This document shows positions 22,840 to 37,149 of a stretch of DNA of 64,000 nt, one piece after another (within the stretch, counting starts at the first letter, position 1; every line of letters begins with the position of its first letter). The notes beneath the pieces are model-generated. The model saw nothing but the letters and a program-made list of their open reading frames with translations. It searched no databases and was not told where the DNA came from. The stretch lies in assembly GCF_017591435.1 (NCBI RefSeq), contig NW_025541371.1, positions 260,337 through 324,336 on the forward strand, read 5' to 3'. This DNA is from Portunus trituberculatus. Taxonomy: Eukaryota; Arthropoda; Malacostraca; Decapoda; Portunidae. The translations under genes were made by a program, and so were the position numbers.

Positions 22840-25800
22840 TTGTCTAAGGAACTTAAATATGTCAAAAGGTGTTATTTTGGTGTATTCCAGCGTTTTATGC
22901 ACCAAAACTCAGAATGCAGGAAAACACACTATTTGTCTAAAGAACTGAAATATGTCAAAAATTGGTTATTTTGGTGTATTACAGCGTTTTGCGCCCCAAA
23001 ACTCAGAAATGCATCCAAAACACACTATTTGTCTAAGGAACTGAAATATATAAAAACGGGTTATTTTGTAGTATTCCAGCATTTTATTTACGAAAGTCAG
23101 AAATGCAGGTTTGTTAAAACGTCTTATTTATGTGCTTTTAAGGTGTGTTATGGAAAAAACTATCTCGATTGAAAATGTTTTTACATTGTTTTGCTTCAAA
23201 ACGTTATTATGTAGTATTCCAGCATTTTATTTACCAAAGTCAGAAATGCAGGTAAAACTGTATGTTTGTTAAAACGTCTTATTTAGGTGTGTTAATGAAA
23301 AAAAACTATCTCGATAGAAAATTTTTCTTATTTGTCATTTTACATTGTTTTGCTTCAAAACGTTTAAAATTGATAAAAACAAGCTAGTATAAAGAATCCA
23401 AAGTAAAATTTACAAAAACGTGGTATTTTAGTAGTTTTTAGCTTTTTTCCAGTAGAACACAGATATGCTACCAAAACACACTATTTGTCAAAGGAACTGA
23501 AATATCTTAAAATGCGTTATTTTGGTGTATTCCATCGTTTTGTGCACGAAAACTCTGAAAAGCATGTGAAATACACTAATTGTCTAAAGAATTGTAATAT
23601 GTGTCAAAAATGAGCTATTTTGGTGTATTCCAGAGTTTTATGCCACAAAAACTCAGAATTGCAGGGAAAACACAGTATATGTCTAAGGAACATAAATATC
23701 TCAAAAATGTGTTATTTTGGTGTATTCCAGCGTTTTATGCACCAAAACTCAGAATGCAGGCAAAACACACTATTTGTCTAAACAACTGATATATGTCAAA
23801 AATGGGTTATATTGGTGAATTACAGCGTTTTGCGCCCCAAAACTTAGAAATGCATCCAAAACACAATATTTGTCTAAGGAACTGATATATGTCAAAAAAC
23901 GGGTTATTTTGTAGTATTCCAGCATTTTATTTACGAAAGTCAGAAATGCAGGTAAAACACTATGTTTGTTAAAACGTCTTATTTATATGCTCTTTAAGGT
24001 GTGTTATGGAATAAAACTATCTCGATTGAAAATTTGTCTTATTTGTCATTTTACATTGTTTTGCTTCAAAACGTTTAAAATTGATAAAAACAAACTAGTA
24101 TAAAGAATTCAAAGTAAAATGAACAAAAACGGTGTATTTTAGTAGTTTTTAGCTTTTTTCCACTAGAACACAAAAATGATAACAAAACAAAACAAAGGAA
24201 CTGAAATATCTCAAAATGCGTTATTTTGTTTTATTCCAGCGTTTTATGTACGAAAACTCTTAAAAGAATGTAAAACAAACTGTTGTTTAAGTAACTTAAG
24301 AATGTAAAAAATGAGTTATATTGGTGTATTCCAGAGTTTTATGCCACAAAACTCAGAATTGCAGGGAAAACAAGGTATTTGTCTAAGGAACTTTAATGTG
24401 TCAAAAAGGTGTTATTTTGGTGTATTCCAGCGTTTTATGCACCAAAACTCAGAATGCAGGGAAAACACACTATTTGTCTAAAGAACTGAAATATGTCAAA
24501 AATGGGTTTTTGGTGTATTACAGCGGTTTGCGCCCCAAAACTCAGAAATGCATCCAAAACACACTATTTGTCTAAGGAACTGAAATATATAAAAAACGGG
24601 TTATTTTGTAGTATTCCAGCATTTTATTTACGAAAGTCAGAAATGCAAGTAAAACACTATGTTTGTTAAAACGTCTTATTTATGTGCTTTTTAAGGTGTG
24701 TTATGGAAAAAAACTATCTCGATTGAAAATTTTTCTTATTTGTCATTTTACATTGTTTTGCTTCAAATTAGCTAGTTATTTTGTAGTATTCCAGCATTTT
24801 ATTTACCAAAGTCAGAAATGCAGGTAAAACTGTATGTTTGTTAAAACGTCTTATTTATGTGCTTCTTAAGGTGTGTTAATGAAAAAAACTATCTCGATAG
24901 AAAATTTTTCTTATTTGTCATTTTACATTGTTTTGCTTCAAAACGTTTAAAATTGATAAAAACAAGCTAGTATAAAGACTCCAAAGTAAAATTTACAAAA
25001 ACGTGGTATTTTAGTAGTTTTAGCTTTTTTCCAGTAGAACACAGATATGCTACCAAAACACACTATTTGTCAAAGGAACTGAAATATCTTAAAATGCGTT
25101 ATTTTGGTGTATTCCATCGTTTTGTGCACGAAAACTCTGAAAAGCATGTAAAACACACTAATTGTCTAAGGAATTGTAATATGTGTCAAAAATGAGTTAT
25201 TTTGGTGTATTCCAGAGTTTTATGCCACAAAAACTCAGAATTGCAGGGAAAACACAGTATTTGTCTAAGGAACTTAAATATGTCAAAAAGGTGTTATTTT
25301 GGTGTATTCCAGCGTTTTATGCACCAAAACTCAGAATGCAGGCAAAACACACTATTTGTCTAAAGAACTGATATATGTCAAAAATGGGTTATTTTGGTGT
25401 ATTACAGCGTTTTGCGCCCCAAAACTCAGAAATGCATCCAAAACACACTATTTGTCTAAGGAACTGAAATATGTAAAAAACGGGTTATTTTGTAGTATTC
25501 CAGCATTTTATTTACGAAAGTCAGAAATGCAGGTAAAACATTATGTTAGTTAAAACGTCTTATTTATGTGCTCTTTAAAGTGTGTTATGAAAAAAAAACT
25601 ATCTTCATTGAAAATTTTTCTTATTTGTCATTTTACATTGTTTTGCTTCAAAACGTTTAAAATTGATAAAAAGTCAAAATGCTAGTATAAAGAATCCAAA
25701 GTAAAATGAAAAAAACGTGGTATTTTAGTAGTTTTAGCTTTTTCCACTAGAACACAAAATGCTACCAAAACACACTATTTGTCAAAGGAACTGAAATATC

Positions 25801-28800
25801 TCAAAATGCGTTATTTTGGTGTATTCCAGCGTTTTATGCACGAAAACTCTGAAAAGAATGTAAAACACACTATTTGTCTAAGGAACTGAAATATGTCAAA
25901 ATGAGTTATTTTGGTGTATTCCAGAGTTTTATGCCACAAAACTCAGAATTGCAGGAAAACACAGTATTTGTCTAAGGAACTTAAATATGTCAAAAGGTGT
26001 TATTTTGGTGTATTCCAGTGTTTTATGCACCAAAACTCAGAATGCAGGGAAAACACACTATTTGTCTAAAGAACTGAAATATGTCAAAAATGGGTTATTT
26101 TGGTGTATTACAGCGTTTTGCGCCCCAAAACTCAGAAATGCATCCAAAACACACTATTTGTCTAAGGAACTGAAATATATAAAAAACGGGTTATTTTGTA
26201 GTATTCCAGCATTTTATTTACGAAAGTCAGAAATGCAGGTAAAACACTATGTTTGTTAAAACGTCTTATTTATGTGCTTTTAAGGTGTGTTATGGAAAAA
26301 ACTATCTCGATTGAAAATTTTTCTTATTTGTCTTATTTGTCATTTTACATTGTTTTGCTTCAAAACGTTTAAAATTGATAAAAACAAAAACTAGTATAAA
26401 GAATTTAAAGTAAAATAGTATACAAAAAAATTTACAAAAACGTGGTATTTTAGTAGTTTTAGCTTTTTCCACTAGAACACAGAAATGCTACCAAAACACA
26501 CTATTTGTCAAAGGAACTGAAATATCTCAAAATGCGTTATTTTGGTGTATTCCAGCGTTTTATGCACGAAAACTCTGAAAAGAATGTAAAACACACTATT
26601 TGTCTAAGGAACTGAAATATGTCAAAAATGAGTTATTTTGGTGTATTCCAGAGTTTTATGCCACAAAAACTCAGAATTGCAGGGAAAACACAGTATTTGT
26701 TTAAGGAACTTAAATATGTCAAAAAGGTGTTATTTTGGTGTATTCCAGCGTTTAATGCACCAAAACTCAGAATGCAGGGAAAACACACTATTTGTCTAAA
26801 GAACTGATATATGTAAAAAATGGGTTATTTTGGTGTATTACAGCGGTTTGCGCCCCAAAACTCAGAAATGCATCCAAAACACACTATTTGTCTAAGGAAC
26901 TGAAATATATAAAAAACGGGTTATTTTGTAGTATTCCAGCATTTTATTTACCAAAGTCAGAAATGCAGGTAAAACAGTATGTTTGTTAAAACGTCTTATT
27001 TATGTGCTTCTTAAGGTGTGTTAATGAAAAAAACTATCTCGATAGAAAATTTTTCTTATTTGTCATTTTACATTGTTTTGCTTCAAAACGTTTAAAATTG
27101 ATAAAAACAAGCTAGTATAAAGACTCCAAAGTAAAATTTACAAAAACGTGGTATTTTAGTAGTTTTTGATAGCTTTTTAAAGACTCCACTAGAATTTACA
27201 AAAACGTGGTAAATGCTAAGAAGACAAAACAAAACACACTATTTGTCAAAGGAACTGAAATATCTTAAAATGCGTTATTTTGGTGTATTCCAGCGTTTTG
27301 TGCACGAAAACTCTGAAAAGCATGTAAAACACACTATTTGTCTAAGGAACTGAAATATGTCAAAAATGAGTTATTTTGGTGTATTCCAGAGTTTTATGCC
27401 ACAAAACTCAGAATTGCAGGCAAAACACACTATTTGTCTAAGGACCTTAAATATGTCAAAAGGTGTTATTTTGGTGTAATCCAGTGTTTTATGCACCAAA
27501 ACTCAGAATGCAGGGAAAACACACTATTTGTCTAAAGAACTGAAATATGTCAAAAATGGGTTATTTTGGTGTATTACAGCGTTTTGCGCCCCAAAACTCA
27601 GAAATGCATCCAAAACACACTATTTGTCTAAGGAACTGAAATATGTTAAAACGGGTTATTTTGTAGTATTCCAGCATTTTATTTACGAAAGTCAGAAATG
27701 CAGGTAAAACACTATGTTTGTTAAAACGTCTTATTTATGTGCTTTTTAAGGTGTGTTATGGAAAAAAACTATCTCGATTGAAAATTTTTCTTATTTGTCA
27801 TTTTACATTGTTTTGCTTCAAAACGTTTAAAATTGATAAAAACAAGCTAGTATAAAGAATCCAAAGTAAAATGAAAAAAAACGTGGTATTTTAGTAGTTT
27901 TTAGCTTTTTTCCACGAGAACACAAAAAATGATAACAAAACACTATTTGTCAAAGGAACTGAAATATCTCAAAATGCGTTATTTTGGTGTATTCCAGCGT
28001 TTTATGCACGAAAACTCTGAAAAGAATGTAAAACACTATTTGTCTAAGAAACTGAAATATGTAAAAATGAGTTATTTTGGTGTATTCCAGAGTTTTATGC
28101 CACAAAAACTCAGAATTGCAGGGAAAACACAGTATTTGTCTAAGGAACTTAAATATGTCAAAAAGGTGTTATTTTGGTGTATTCCAGCGTTTTATGCACC
28201 AAAACTCAGAATGCAGGGAAAACACACTATTTGTCTAAAGAACTGAAATATGTCAAAAATGGGTTATTTTGGTGTATTACAGCGGTTTGCGTCCCAAAAC
28301 TCAGAAATGCATCCAAAACACACTATTTGTCTAAGGAACTGAAATATATAAAAAAACGGGTTATTTTGTAGTATTCCAGCATTTTATTTACGAAAGTCAG
28401 AAATGCAAGTAAAACACTATGTTTGTTAAAACGTCTTATTTATGTGCTTTTTAAGGTGTGTTATGGAAAAAAAGCTATCTCGATTGAAAATTTTTCTTAT
28501 TCGTCATTTTACATTGTTTTACTTCAAATAAGCGGGTTATTTTGTAGTATTCCAGCATTTTATTTACCAAAGTCAGAAATGCAGGTAAAACAGTATGTTT
28601 GTTAAAACGTCTTATTTATGTGCTTAATTTAGGTGTGTTAATGAAAAAAAAACTATCTCGATAGAAAATTTTTCTTATTTGTCATTTTACATTGTTTTGC
28701 TTCAAAACGTTTAAAATTGATAAAAACAAGCTAGTATAAAGACTCCAAAGTAAAATTTATAAAAACGTGGTATTTTAGTAGTTTTAGCTTTTTTCCAGTA

Positions 28801-31800
28801 GAACACAGATATGCAACCAAAACACACTATTTGTCAAAGGAACTGAAATATCTTAAAATGCGTTATTTTGGTGTATTCCAGCGTTTTGTGCACGAAAACT
28901 CTGAAAAGCATGTAAAACACACTATTTGTCTAAGGAACTGAAATATGTCAAAAATGAGTTATTTTGGTGTATTCCAGAGTTTTATGCCACAAAAACTCAG
29001 AATTGCAGGGAAAACACAGTATTTGTCTAAGGAACTTAAATATGTCAAAAAGGTGTTATTTTGGTGTATTCCAGCGTTTTATGCACCAAAACTCAGAATG
29101 CAGGCAAAACACACTATTTGTCTAAAGAACTGATATATGTCAAAAATGGGTTATTTTGGTGTATTACAGCGTTTTGCGCCCCAAAACTCAGAAATGCATC
29201 CAAAACACACTATTTGTCTAAGGAACTGAAATATATAAAAAACGGGTTATTTTGTAGTATTCCAGCATTTTATTTACGAAAGTCAGAAATGCAGGTAAAA
29301 CACTATGTTTGTTAAAACGTCTTATTTATATGCTCTTTAAGGTGTGTTATGGAAAAAAAACTATATCGATTGAAAATTTTTCTTATTTGTCATTTTACAT
29401 TTTTTTGCTTCAAAACGTTTAAAATTGATAAAAACAAGCTAGTATAAAGAATCCAAAGTAAAATGAAAAAAAAGTGGTATTTTAGTAGTTTTTAGCTTTT
29501 TTCCACTAGAACACAAAAATGATAACAAAACACACAATATGTCAAAGGAACTGAAATATCTCAAAATGCGTTATTTTGGTTTATTCCAGCGTTTTATGCA
29601 CGAAAACTCTGAAAAGAATGTAAAACAAACTATTTGTTTAAGTAACTGAAGAATGTCAAAAATGAGTTATATTGGTGTATTTCAGAGTTTTATGCCACAA
29701 AACTCAGAATTGCAGGCAAAACAAGGTATTTGTCTAAGGAACTTTAATGTGTCAAAAGGTGTTATTTTGGTGTATTCCAGCGTTTTATGCACCAAAACCT
29801 CGAATACAGGCAAAACAGACTATTTGTCTAAATAATTGAAATATGTCAAAAATGGGTTATATTGGTGTATTACAGTGTTTTGCGCCCCAAAACTCAGAAA
29901 CCCATCCGAAACACACTATATGTCTAAAGAACTATTTGTCTAAGGAACTGAATTTTATTGTTTTGCTTCAAAACGGTTATTTTGTAGTATTCCAGCATTT
30001 TATTTACGAAACTCGGAAATGCAGGTAAAACACTATGTTTGTTAAAACGTCTTATTTATGTGTTTTTTAAGGTGTGTTATGGGAAAAAAAACTATCTCGA
30101 TTGAAAATTTTTCTTATTTGTCATTTTACATTGTTTTGCTTCAAAACGTTTAAAATTGATAAAAACAAGCTAGTATAAAGAATCCAAAGTAAAATTTACA
30201 AAAACGTGGTATTTTAGTAGTTTTAGCTTTTTCCACTAGAACACAGAAATGCTAACAAAACACACTATTTGTCAAAGGAACTGAAATATCTCAAAATGCG
30301 TTATTTTGGTGTATTCCAGCGTTTTATGCACGAAAACTCTGAAAAGCATGTAAAACACACTATTTGTCTAAGGAACTGAAACACGTCAAAAATGAGTAGT
30401 TTTGGTGTATTCCAGCGTTTTATGTAACAAAACTCAGAATATCAGGCAAAAACACAGTATTTGTCTAAGGCACTTAAATAAGTCAAAAATGTGTTATTTT
30501 GGTGTAATCCAGTGTTTTATGCACCAAAACTCAGAATGCAGGGAAAACACACTATTTGTCTAAAGAACTGAAATATGTCAAAAATGGGTTTTTGGTGTAT
30601 TACAGCGGTTTGCGCCCCAAAACTCAGAAATGCATCCAAAACACACTATTTGTCTAAGGAACTGAAATATATAAAAAACGGGTTATTTTGTAGTATTCCA
30701 GCATTTTATTTACCAAAGTCAGAAATGCAGGTAAAACAGTATGTTTGTTAAAACGTCTTATTTATGTGCTTTTAAGGTGTGTTATGGAAAAAACTATCTC
30801 GATTGAAAATTTTTCTTATTTGTCAACAAAAACTATCTCGATTAAAACTGAAAATTTATTTATGTGTTATTTGTATCATTTTACATTGTTTTGCTTCAAA
30901 ACGTTTAAAATTGATAAAAACAAGCTAGTATAAAGAATCCAAAGTAAAATTTAACAAAAACGTGGTATTTTAGTAGTTTTAGCTTTTTCCAGTAGAACAC
31001 AGAAATGCTAACCAAAACACACTATTTGTCAAAGGAACTGAAATATCTTAAAATGCGTTATTTTGGTGTATTCCAGCGTTTTGTGCACGAAAACTCTGAA
31101 AAGCATGTAAAACACACTATTTGTCTAAGGAACTGAAATATGTCAAAAATGAGTTATTTTGGTGTATTCCAGAGTTTTATGCCACAAAAACTCAGAATTG
31201 CAGGGAAAACACAGTATTTGTCTAAGGAACTTAAATATGTCAAAAAGGTGTTATTTTGGTGTATTCCAGCGTTTTATGCACCAAAACTCAGAATGCAGGC
31301 AAAACACACTATTTGTCTAAAGAATTGAAATATGTCAAAAATGGGTTATTTTGGTGTATTACAGCGTTTTGCGCCCCAAAACTTAGAAATGCATCCAAAA
31401 CACAATATTTGTCTAAGGAACTGACATATGTCAAAAAACGGGTTATTTTGTAGTATTCCAGCATTTTATTTACGAAAGTCAGAAATGCAGGTAAAACACT
31501 ATGTTTGTTAAAACGTCTTATTTATGTGTTTTAAGGTGTGTTATGGAAAAAAAACTATATCGATTGAAAATTTTTCTTATTTGTCATTTTACATTGTTTT
31601 GCTTCAAAACGTTTAAAATTGATAAAAACAAGCTAGTATAAAGAATCCAAAGTAAAATTTAACAAAAACGTGGTATTTTAGTAGTTTTAGCTTTTTCCAC
31701 TAGAACACAGAAATGCTAACAAAACACACTATTTGTCAAAGGAACTGAAATATCTCAAAATGCGTTATTTTGGTGTATTCCAGCGTTTTATGCACGAAAA

Positions 31801-34800
31801 CTCTGAAAAGAATGTAAAACACACTATTTGTCTAAGGAAATGAAATATGTCAAAAATGAGTTATTTTGGTGTATTCCAGAGTTTTATGCCACAAAACTCA
31901 GAATTGCAGGGAAAACACAGTATTTGTCTAAGGAACTTAAATATGTCAAAAGGTGTTGTTTTGGTGTATTCCAGCGTTTTATGCACCAAAACTCAGAATG
32001 CAGGCAAAACACACTATTTGTCTAAAGAACTGAAATATGTCAAAAATGGGTTATTTTGGTGTATTACAGCGTTTTGCGCCCTCAAAACTCAGAAATGCAT
32101 CCAAAACACACTATTTGTCTAAGGAACTGAAATATGTTGAAAAAACGGGTTATTTTGTAGTATTCCAGCATTTTATTTACGAAACTCAGAAATGCAGGTA
32201 AAACACTATGTTTGTTAAAACGTCTTATTTATGTGTTTTTAAGGTGTGTTATGGAAAAAACTATCTCGATTGAAAATTTTTCTTATTTGTCATTTTACAT
32301 TGTTTTGCTTCAAAACGTTTAAAATTGATAAAAACAAGCTAGTATAAAGAATCCAAAGTAAAATTTAACAAAAACGTGGTATTTTAGTAGTTTTAGCTTT
32401 TTCCACTAGAACACAGAATGCTAACAAAACACACTATTTGTCAAAGGAACTGAAATATCTCAAAATGGGTTATTTTGGTGTATTGAAGCTATTTGTGCAC
32501 GAAAACTCTGAAAAGCATGTTAAACACACTATTTGTCTAAGGAACTGAAATGTGTCAAAATGAGTTATTTTGGTGTATTCCAGAGTTTTATGCCACAAAA
32601 CTCAGAATTGCAGGAAAACACAGTATTTGTCTAAGGAACTGAAATATGTCAAAAGGTGTTATTTTGGTGTATTCCAGCGTTTTTTGCACCAAAACTCAGA
32701 ATGCAGGCAAAACACACTATTTGTCTAAAGAACTGAAATATGTCAAAAATGGGTTATTTTGGTGTATTACAGCGTTTTGCGCCCCAAAACTCAGAAACGC
32801 ATCCGAAACACACTATATGTCTAAAGAACTAAAATATTTTGTAGTATTCCAAAAAAGTCGGGTTATTTTGTAGTATTCCAGCATTTTATTTACGAAACTC
32901 AGAAATGCAGGTAAAACACTATGTTTGTTAAAACGTCTTATTTATGTGTTTTTTAAGGTGTGTTATGGAAAAAACTATCTCGATTGAAAATTTTCTTATT
33001 TGTCATTTTACATTGTTTTGCTTCAAAACGTTTAAAATTGATAAAAACAAGCTAGTATAAAGACTCCAAAGTAAAATTTACAAAAACGTGGTATTTTAGT
33101 AGTTTTTAGCTTTTTCCACTAGAACACAGATATGCTACCAAAACACACTATTTGTCAAAGGAACTGAAATATCTCAAAATGCGTTATTTTGGTGTATTCC
33201 AGCGTTTTATGCACGAAAACTCTGAAAAGCATGTAAAACACACTATTTGTCTAAGGAACTGAAATATGTCAAAAATGAGTTATTTTGGTGTATTCCAGAG
33301 TTTTATGCCACAAAACTCAGAATTGCAGGGAAAACACAGTATTTGTCTAAGGAACTTAAATATGTCAAAAGGTGTTATTTTGGTGTATATTTTGGTGTAT
33401 TCCAGCGTTTTATGCACCAAAACTCAGAATGCAGGCAAAACACACTATTTGTCTAAAGAACTGAAATATGTCAAAAATGGGTTATTTTGGTGTATTACAG
33501 CGTTTTATTTACGAAAGTCAAAACTGCAGAAATGCATCCAAAACACACTATTTGTCTAAGGAACTGAAAAATTTGTCAAAAAAAAAACGTTATTTTGTAG
33601 TATTCCAGCATTTTATTTACGAAAGTCAGAAATGCAGGTAAAACACTATGTTTGTTAAAACGTCTTATTTATGTGTTTTTAAGGTGTGTTATGGAAAAAA
33701 CTATCTCGATTGAAAATTTTTCTTATTTGTCATTTTACATTGTTTTGCTTCAAAACGTTTAAAATTGATAAAAACAAGCTAGTATAAAGAATCCAAAGTA
33801 AAATTTACAAAAACGTGGTATTTTAGTAGTTTTAGCTTTTTCCACTAGAACACAGAAATGCTAACAAAACACACTATTTGTCAAAGGAACTGAAATATCT
33901 CAAAATGCGTTATTTTGGTGTATTCCAGCGTTTTATGCACGAAAACTCTGAAAAGCATGTAAAACACACTATTTGTCTAAGGAACTGTAATATGTCAAAA
34001 ATGAGTTATTTTGGTGTATTCCAGAGTTTTATGCACAAAACTCAGAATTGCAGGAAAACACAGTATTTGTCTAAGGAACTGAAATATGTCAAAAGGTGTT
34101 ATTTTGGTGTATTCCAGCGTTTTTTGCACCAAAACTCAGAATGCAGGCAAAACACACTATTTGTCTAAAGAACTGAAATATGTCAAAATGGGTTATTTTG
34201 GTGTATTACAGCGTTTTGCGCCCCAAAACTTAGAAATGCATCCAAAACACACTATTTGTCTAAGGAACTGAAATATATAAAAAACGGCTTATTTTGTAGT
34301 ATTCCAGCATTTTATTTACGAAAGTCAGAAATGCAGGTAAAACACTATGTTTGTTAAAACGTCTTATTTATGTGTTCTTTAAGGTGTGTTATGGAAAAAA
34401 AACTATATCGATTGAAAATTTTTCTTATTTGTCATTTTACATTTTTTTGCTTCAAAACGTTTAAAATTGATAAAAACAAGCTAGTATAAAGAATCCAAAG
34501 TAAAATGAAAAAAAACGTGGTATTTTAGTAGTTTTTAGCTTTTTTCCACTAGAACACAGAAATGATAACAAAACACACTATTTGTCAAAGGAACTGAAAA
34601 ATCTTAAAATGCGTTATTTTGGTGTATTCCAGTGTTTTATGCACGAAAACTCTGAAAAGAATGTAAAACACACTATTTGTCTAAGAAACTGAAATATGTC
34701 AAAAATGATTTATTTTGGTGTATTCCAGAGTTTTATGCCACAAAACTCAGAATTGAAGGGAAAACACAGTATTTGTCTAAGGAACTTAAATATGTCAAAA

Positions 34801-37149
34801 GGTGTTATTTTGGTGTATTCCAGCGTTTTATGCACCAAAACTCAGAATGCAGGCAAAACACACTATTTGTCTAAAGAACTGAAATATGTCAAAATGGGTT
34901 ATTTTGGTGTATTACAGCGTTTTGCGCCCCAAAACTCAGAAATGCATCCAAAACACACTATTTGTCTAAGGAACTGAAATATATAAAAAACGGGTTATTT
35001 TGTAGTATTCCAGCATTTTATTTACGAAAGTCAGAAATGCAGGTAAAACACTATGTTTGTTAAAACGTCTTATTTATGTGTTTTTAAGGTGTGTTATGGA
35101 AAAAACTATCTCGATTGAAAATTTTTCTTATTTGTCATTTTACATTGTTTTGCTTCAAAACGTTTAAAATTGATAAAAACAAGCTAGTATAAAGAATCCA
35201 AAGTAAAATATCTCGACAAAAACGTGGTATTTTAGTAGTTTTAGCTTTTTCCACTAGAACACAAAAACGAAATGCTAACAAAACCAAAACACACTATTTG
35301 TCAAAGGAACTGAAATATCTCAAAATGCGTTATTTTGGTGTATTCCAGCGTTTTATGCACGAAAACTCTGAAAAGAATGTAAAACACACTATTTGTCTAA
35401 GGAACTGAAATATGTCAAAAATGAGTTATTTTGGTGTATTCCAGAGTTTTATGCCACAAAACTCAGAATTGCAGGAAAACACAGTATTTGTCTAAGGAAC
35501 TGAAATATGTCAAAAGGTGTTATTTTGGTGTATTCCAGCGTTTTATGCACCAAAACTCAGAATGCAGGCAAAACACACTATTTGTCTAAAGAACTGAAAT
35601 ATGTCAAAATGGGTTATTTTGGTGTATTACAGCGTTTTGCGCCCCAAAACTCAGAAATGCATCCAAAACACACTATTTGTCTAAGGAACTGAAATATGTA
35701 AAAACGGGTTATTTTGTAGTATTCCAGCATTTTATTTACGAAAGTCAGAAATGCAGGTAAAACACTATGTTTGTTAAAACGTCTTATTTATGTGTTTTAA
35801 GGTGTGTTATGGAAAAAACTATCTCGATTGAAAATTTTTCTTATTTGTCATTTTACATTGTTTTGCTTCAAAACGTTTAAAATTGATAAAAACAAGCTAG
35901 TATAAAGAATCCAAAGTAAAATTAACAAAAACGTGGTATTTTAGTAGTTTTTAGCTTTTTCCACTAGAACACAGAAATGCTAACAAAACACACTATTTGT
36001 CAAAGGAACTGAAATATCTCAAAATGCGTTATTTTGGTGTATTCCAGCGTTTTATGCACGAAAACTCTGAAAAGAATGTAAAACACACTATTTGTCTAAG
36101 GAACTTAAGAATGTCAAAATGAGTTGTTTTGGTGTATTCCAGCGTTTTATGTAACAAAACTCAGAATATCGGGCAAAAACACAGTATTTGTCTAAGGAAC
36201 TTTAATGTCAAAAGGTGTTATTTTGGTGTAATCCAGTGTTTTATGCACCAAAACTCAGAATGCAGGGAAAACACACTATTTGTCTAAAGAACTGAAATAT
36301 GTCAAAAATGGGTTTTTGGTGTATTACAGCGTTTTATGCACCAAAACTCAGAATGCATCCAAAACACACTATTTGTCTAAAGAACTGAAATATATAAAAA
36401 ACGTTATTTTGTAGTATTCCAGCATTTTATTTACCAAAGTCAGAAATGCAGGTGAAACAGTATGTTTGTTAAAACGTCTTATTTATGTGCTTCTTAAGGT
36501 GTGTTAATGGAAAAAACTATCTCGAAATGCAAAAACACACTATTTGTCTTATTTGTCATTTTACATTGTTTTGCTTCAAAACTGAAATATGTTAAAAACA
36601 GGTTATTTTGTAGTATTCCAGCATTTTATTTACGAAAGTCAGAAATGCAGGTAAAACACTATGTTTGTTAAAACGTCTTATTTATGTGTTTTTAAGGTGT
36701 GTTATGGAAAAAACTATCTCGATTGAAAATTTTTCTTATTCGTCATTTTACATTGTTTTGCTTCAAAACGTTTAAAATTGATAAAAACAAGCTAGTATAA
36801 AGAATCCAAAGTAAAATTTACAAAAACGTGGTATTTTAGTAGTTTTTAGCTTTTTCCAGTAGAACACAGAAATGCTAACCAAAACACACTATTTGTCAAA
36901 GGAACTGAAATATCTTAAAATGCGTTATTTTGGTGTATTCCAGCGTTTTGTGCACGAAAACTCTGAAAAGCATGTAAAACACACTATTTGTATAAGGAAC
37001 TGAAATATGTGTCAAAAATGAGTTATTTTGGTGTATTCCAGAGTTTTATGCCACAAAAACTCAGAATTGCAGGGAAAACACAGTATTTGTCTAAGGAACT
37101 TAAATATGTCAAAAGGTGTTATTTTGGTGTATTCCAGCGTTTTATGCAC
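22840..37149 (+). repeat. Satellite block II, + orientation, ~705-bp HOR
   Basis: Regular higher-order repeat. In the example 31721-32425 the monomer lengths are A 95, B 96, C 94, D 97, E 97 and a 226-bp F/G segment, 705 bp in total. Monomer-specific markers: A has GTCAAAGGAACTG, ATCTCAAAATGCG and CTCTGAAAAG; B has CCAGAGTTTTATGCCAC; C has CACAGTATTTG and GGTGTTATT; D has TTACAGCG and GCGCCCC; E has TTTTGTAGTATTCCAGCAT. About 20 HOR copies by my count. Small rearranged copies occur near 27150-27240, 30780-30880, 33365-33400 and 36500-36600. It is interrupted at 37150 by a retrotransposon. Confidence 0.96.
37146..37149. repeat. Candidate target-site duplication GCAC, left
   Basis: GCAC precedes the retroelement and GCAC follows it (40378-40381). 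An uninterrupted monomer reads TTTATGCACCAAAACTC, so joining the flanks with one GCAC restores it exactly. Four bases is in the range of LTR-element integrases, but the truncated left end leaves chance or microhomology possible. Confidence 0.6.
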
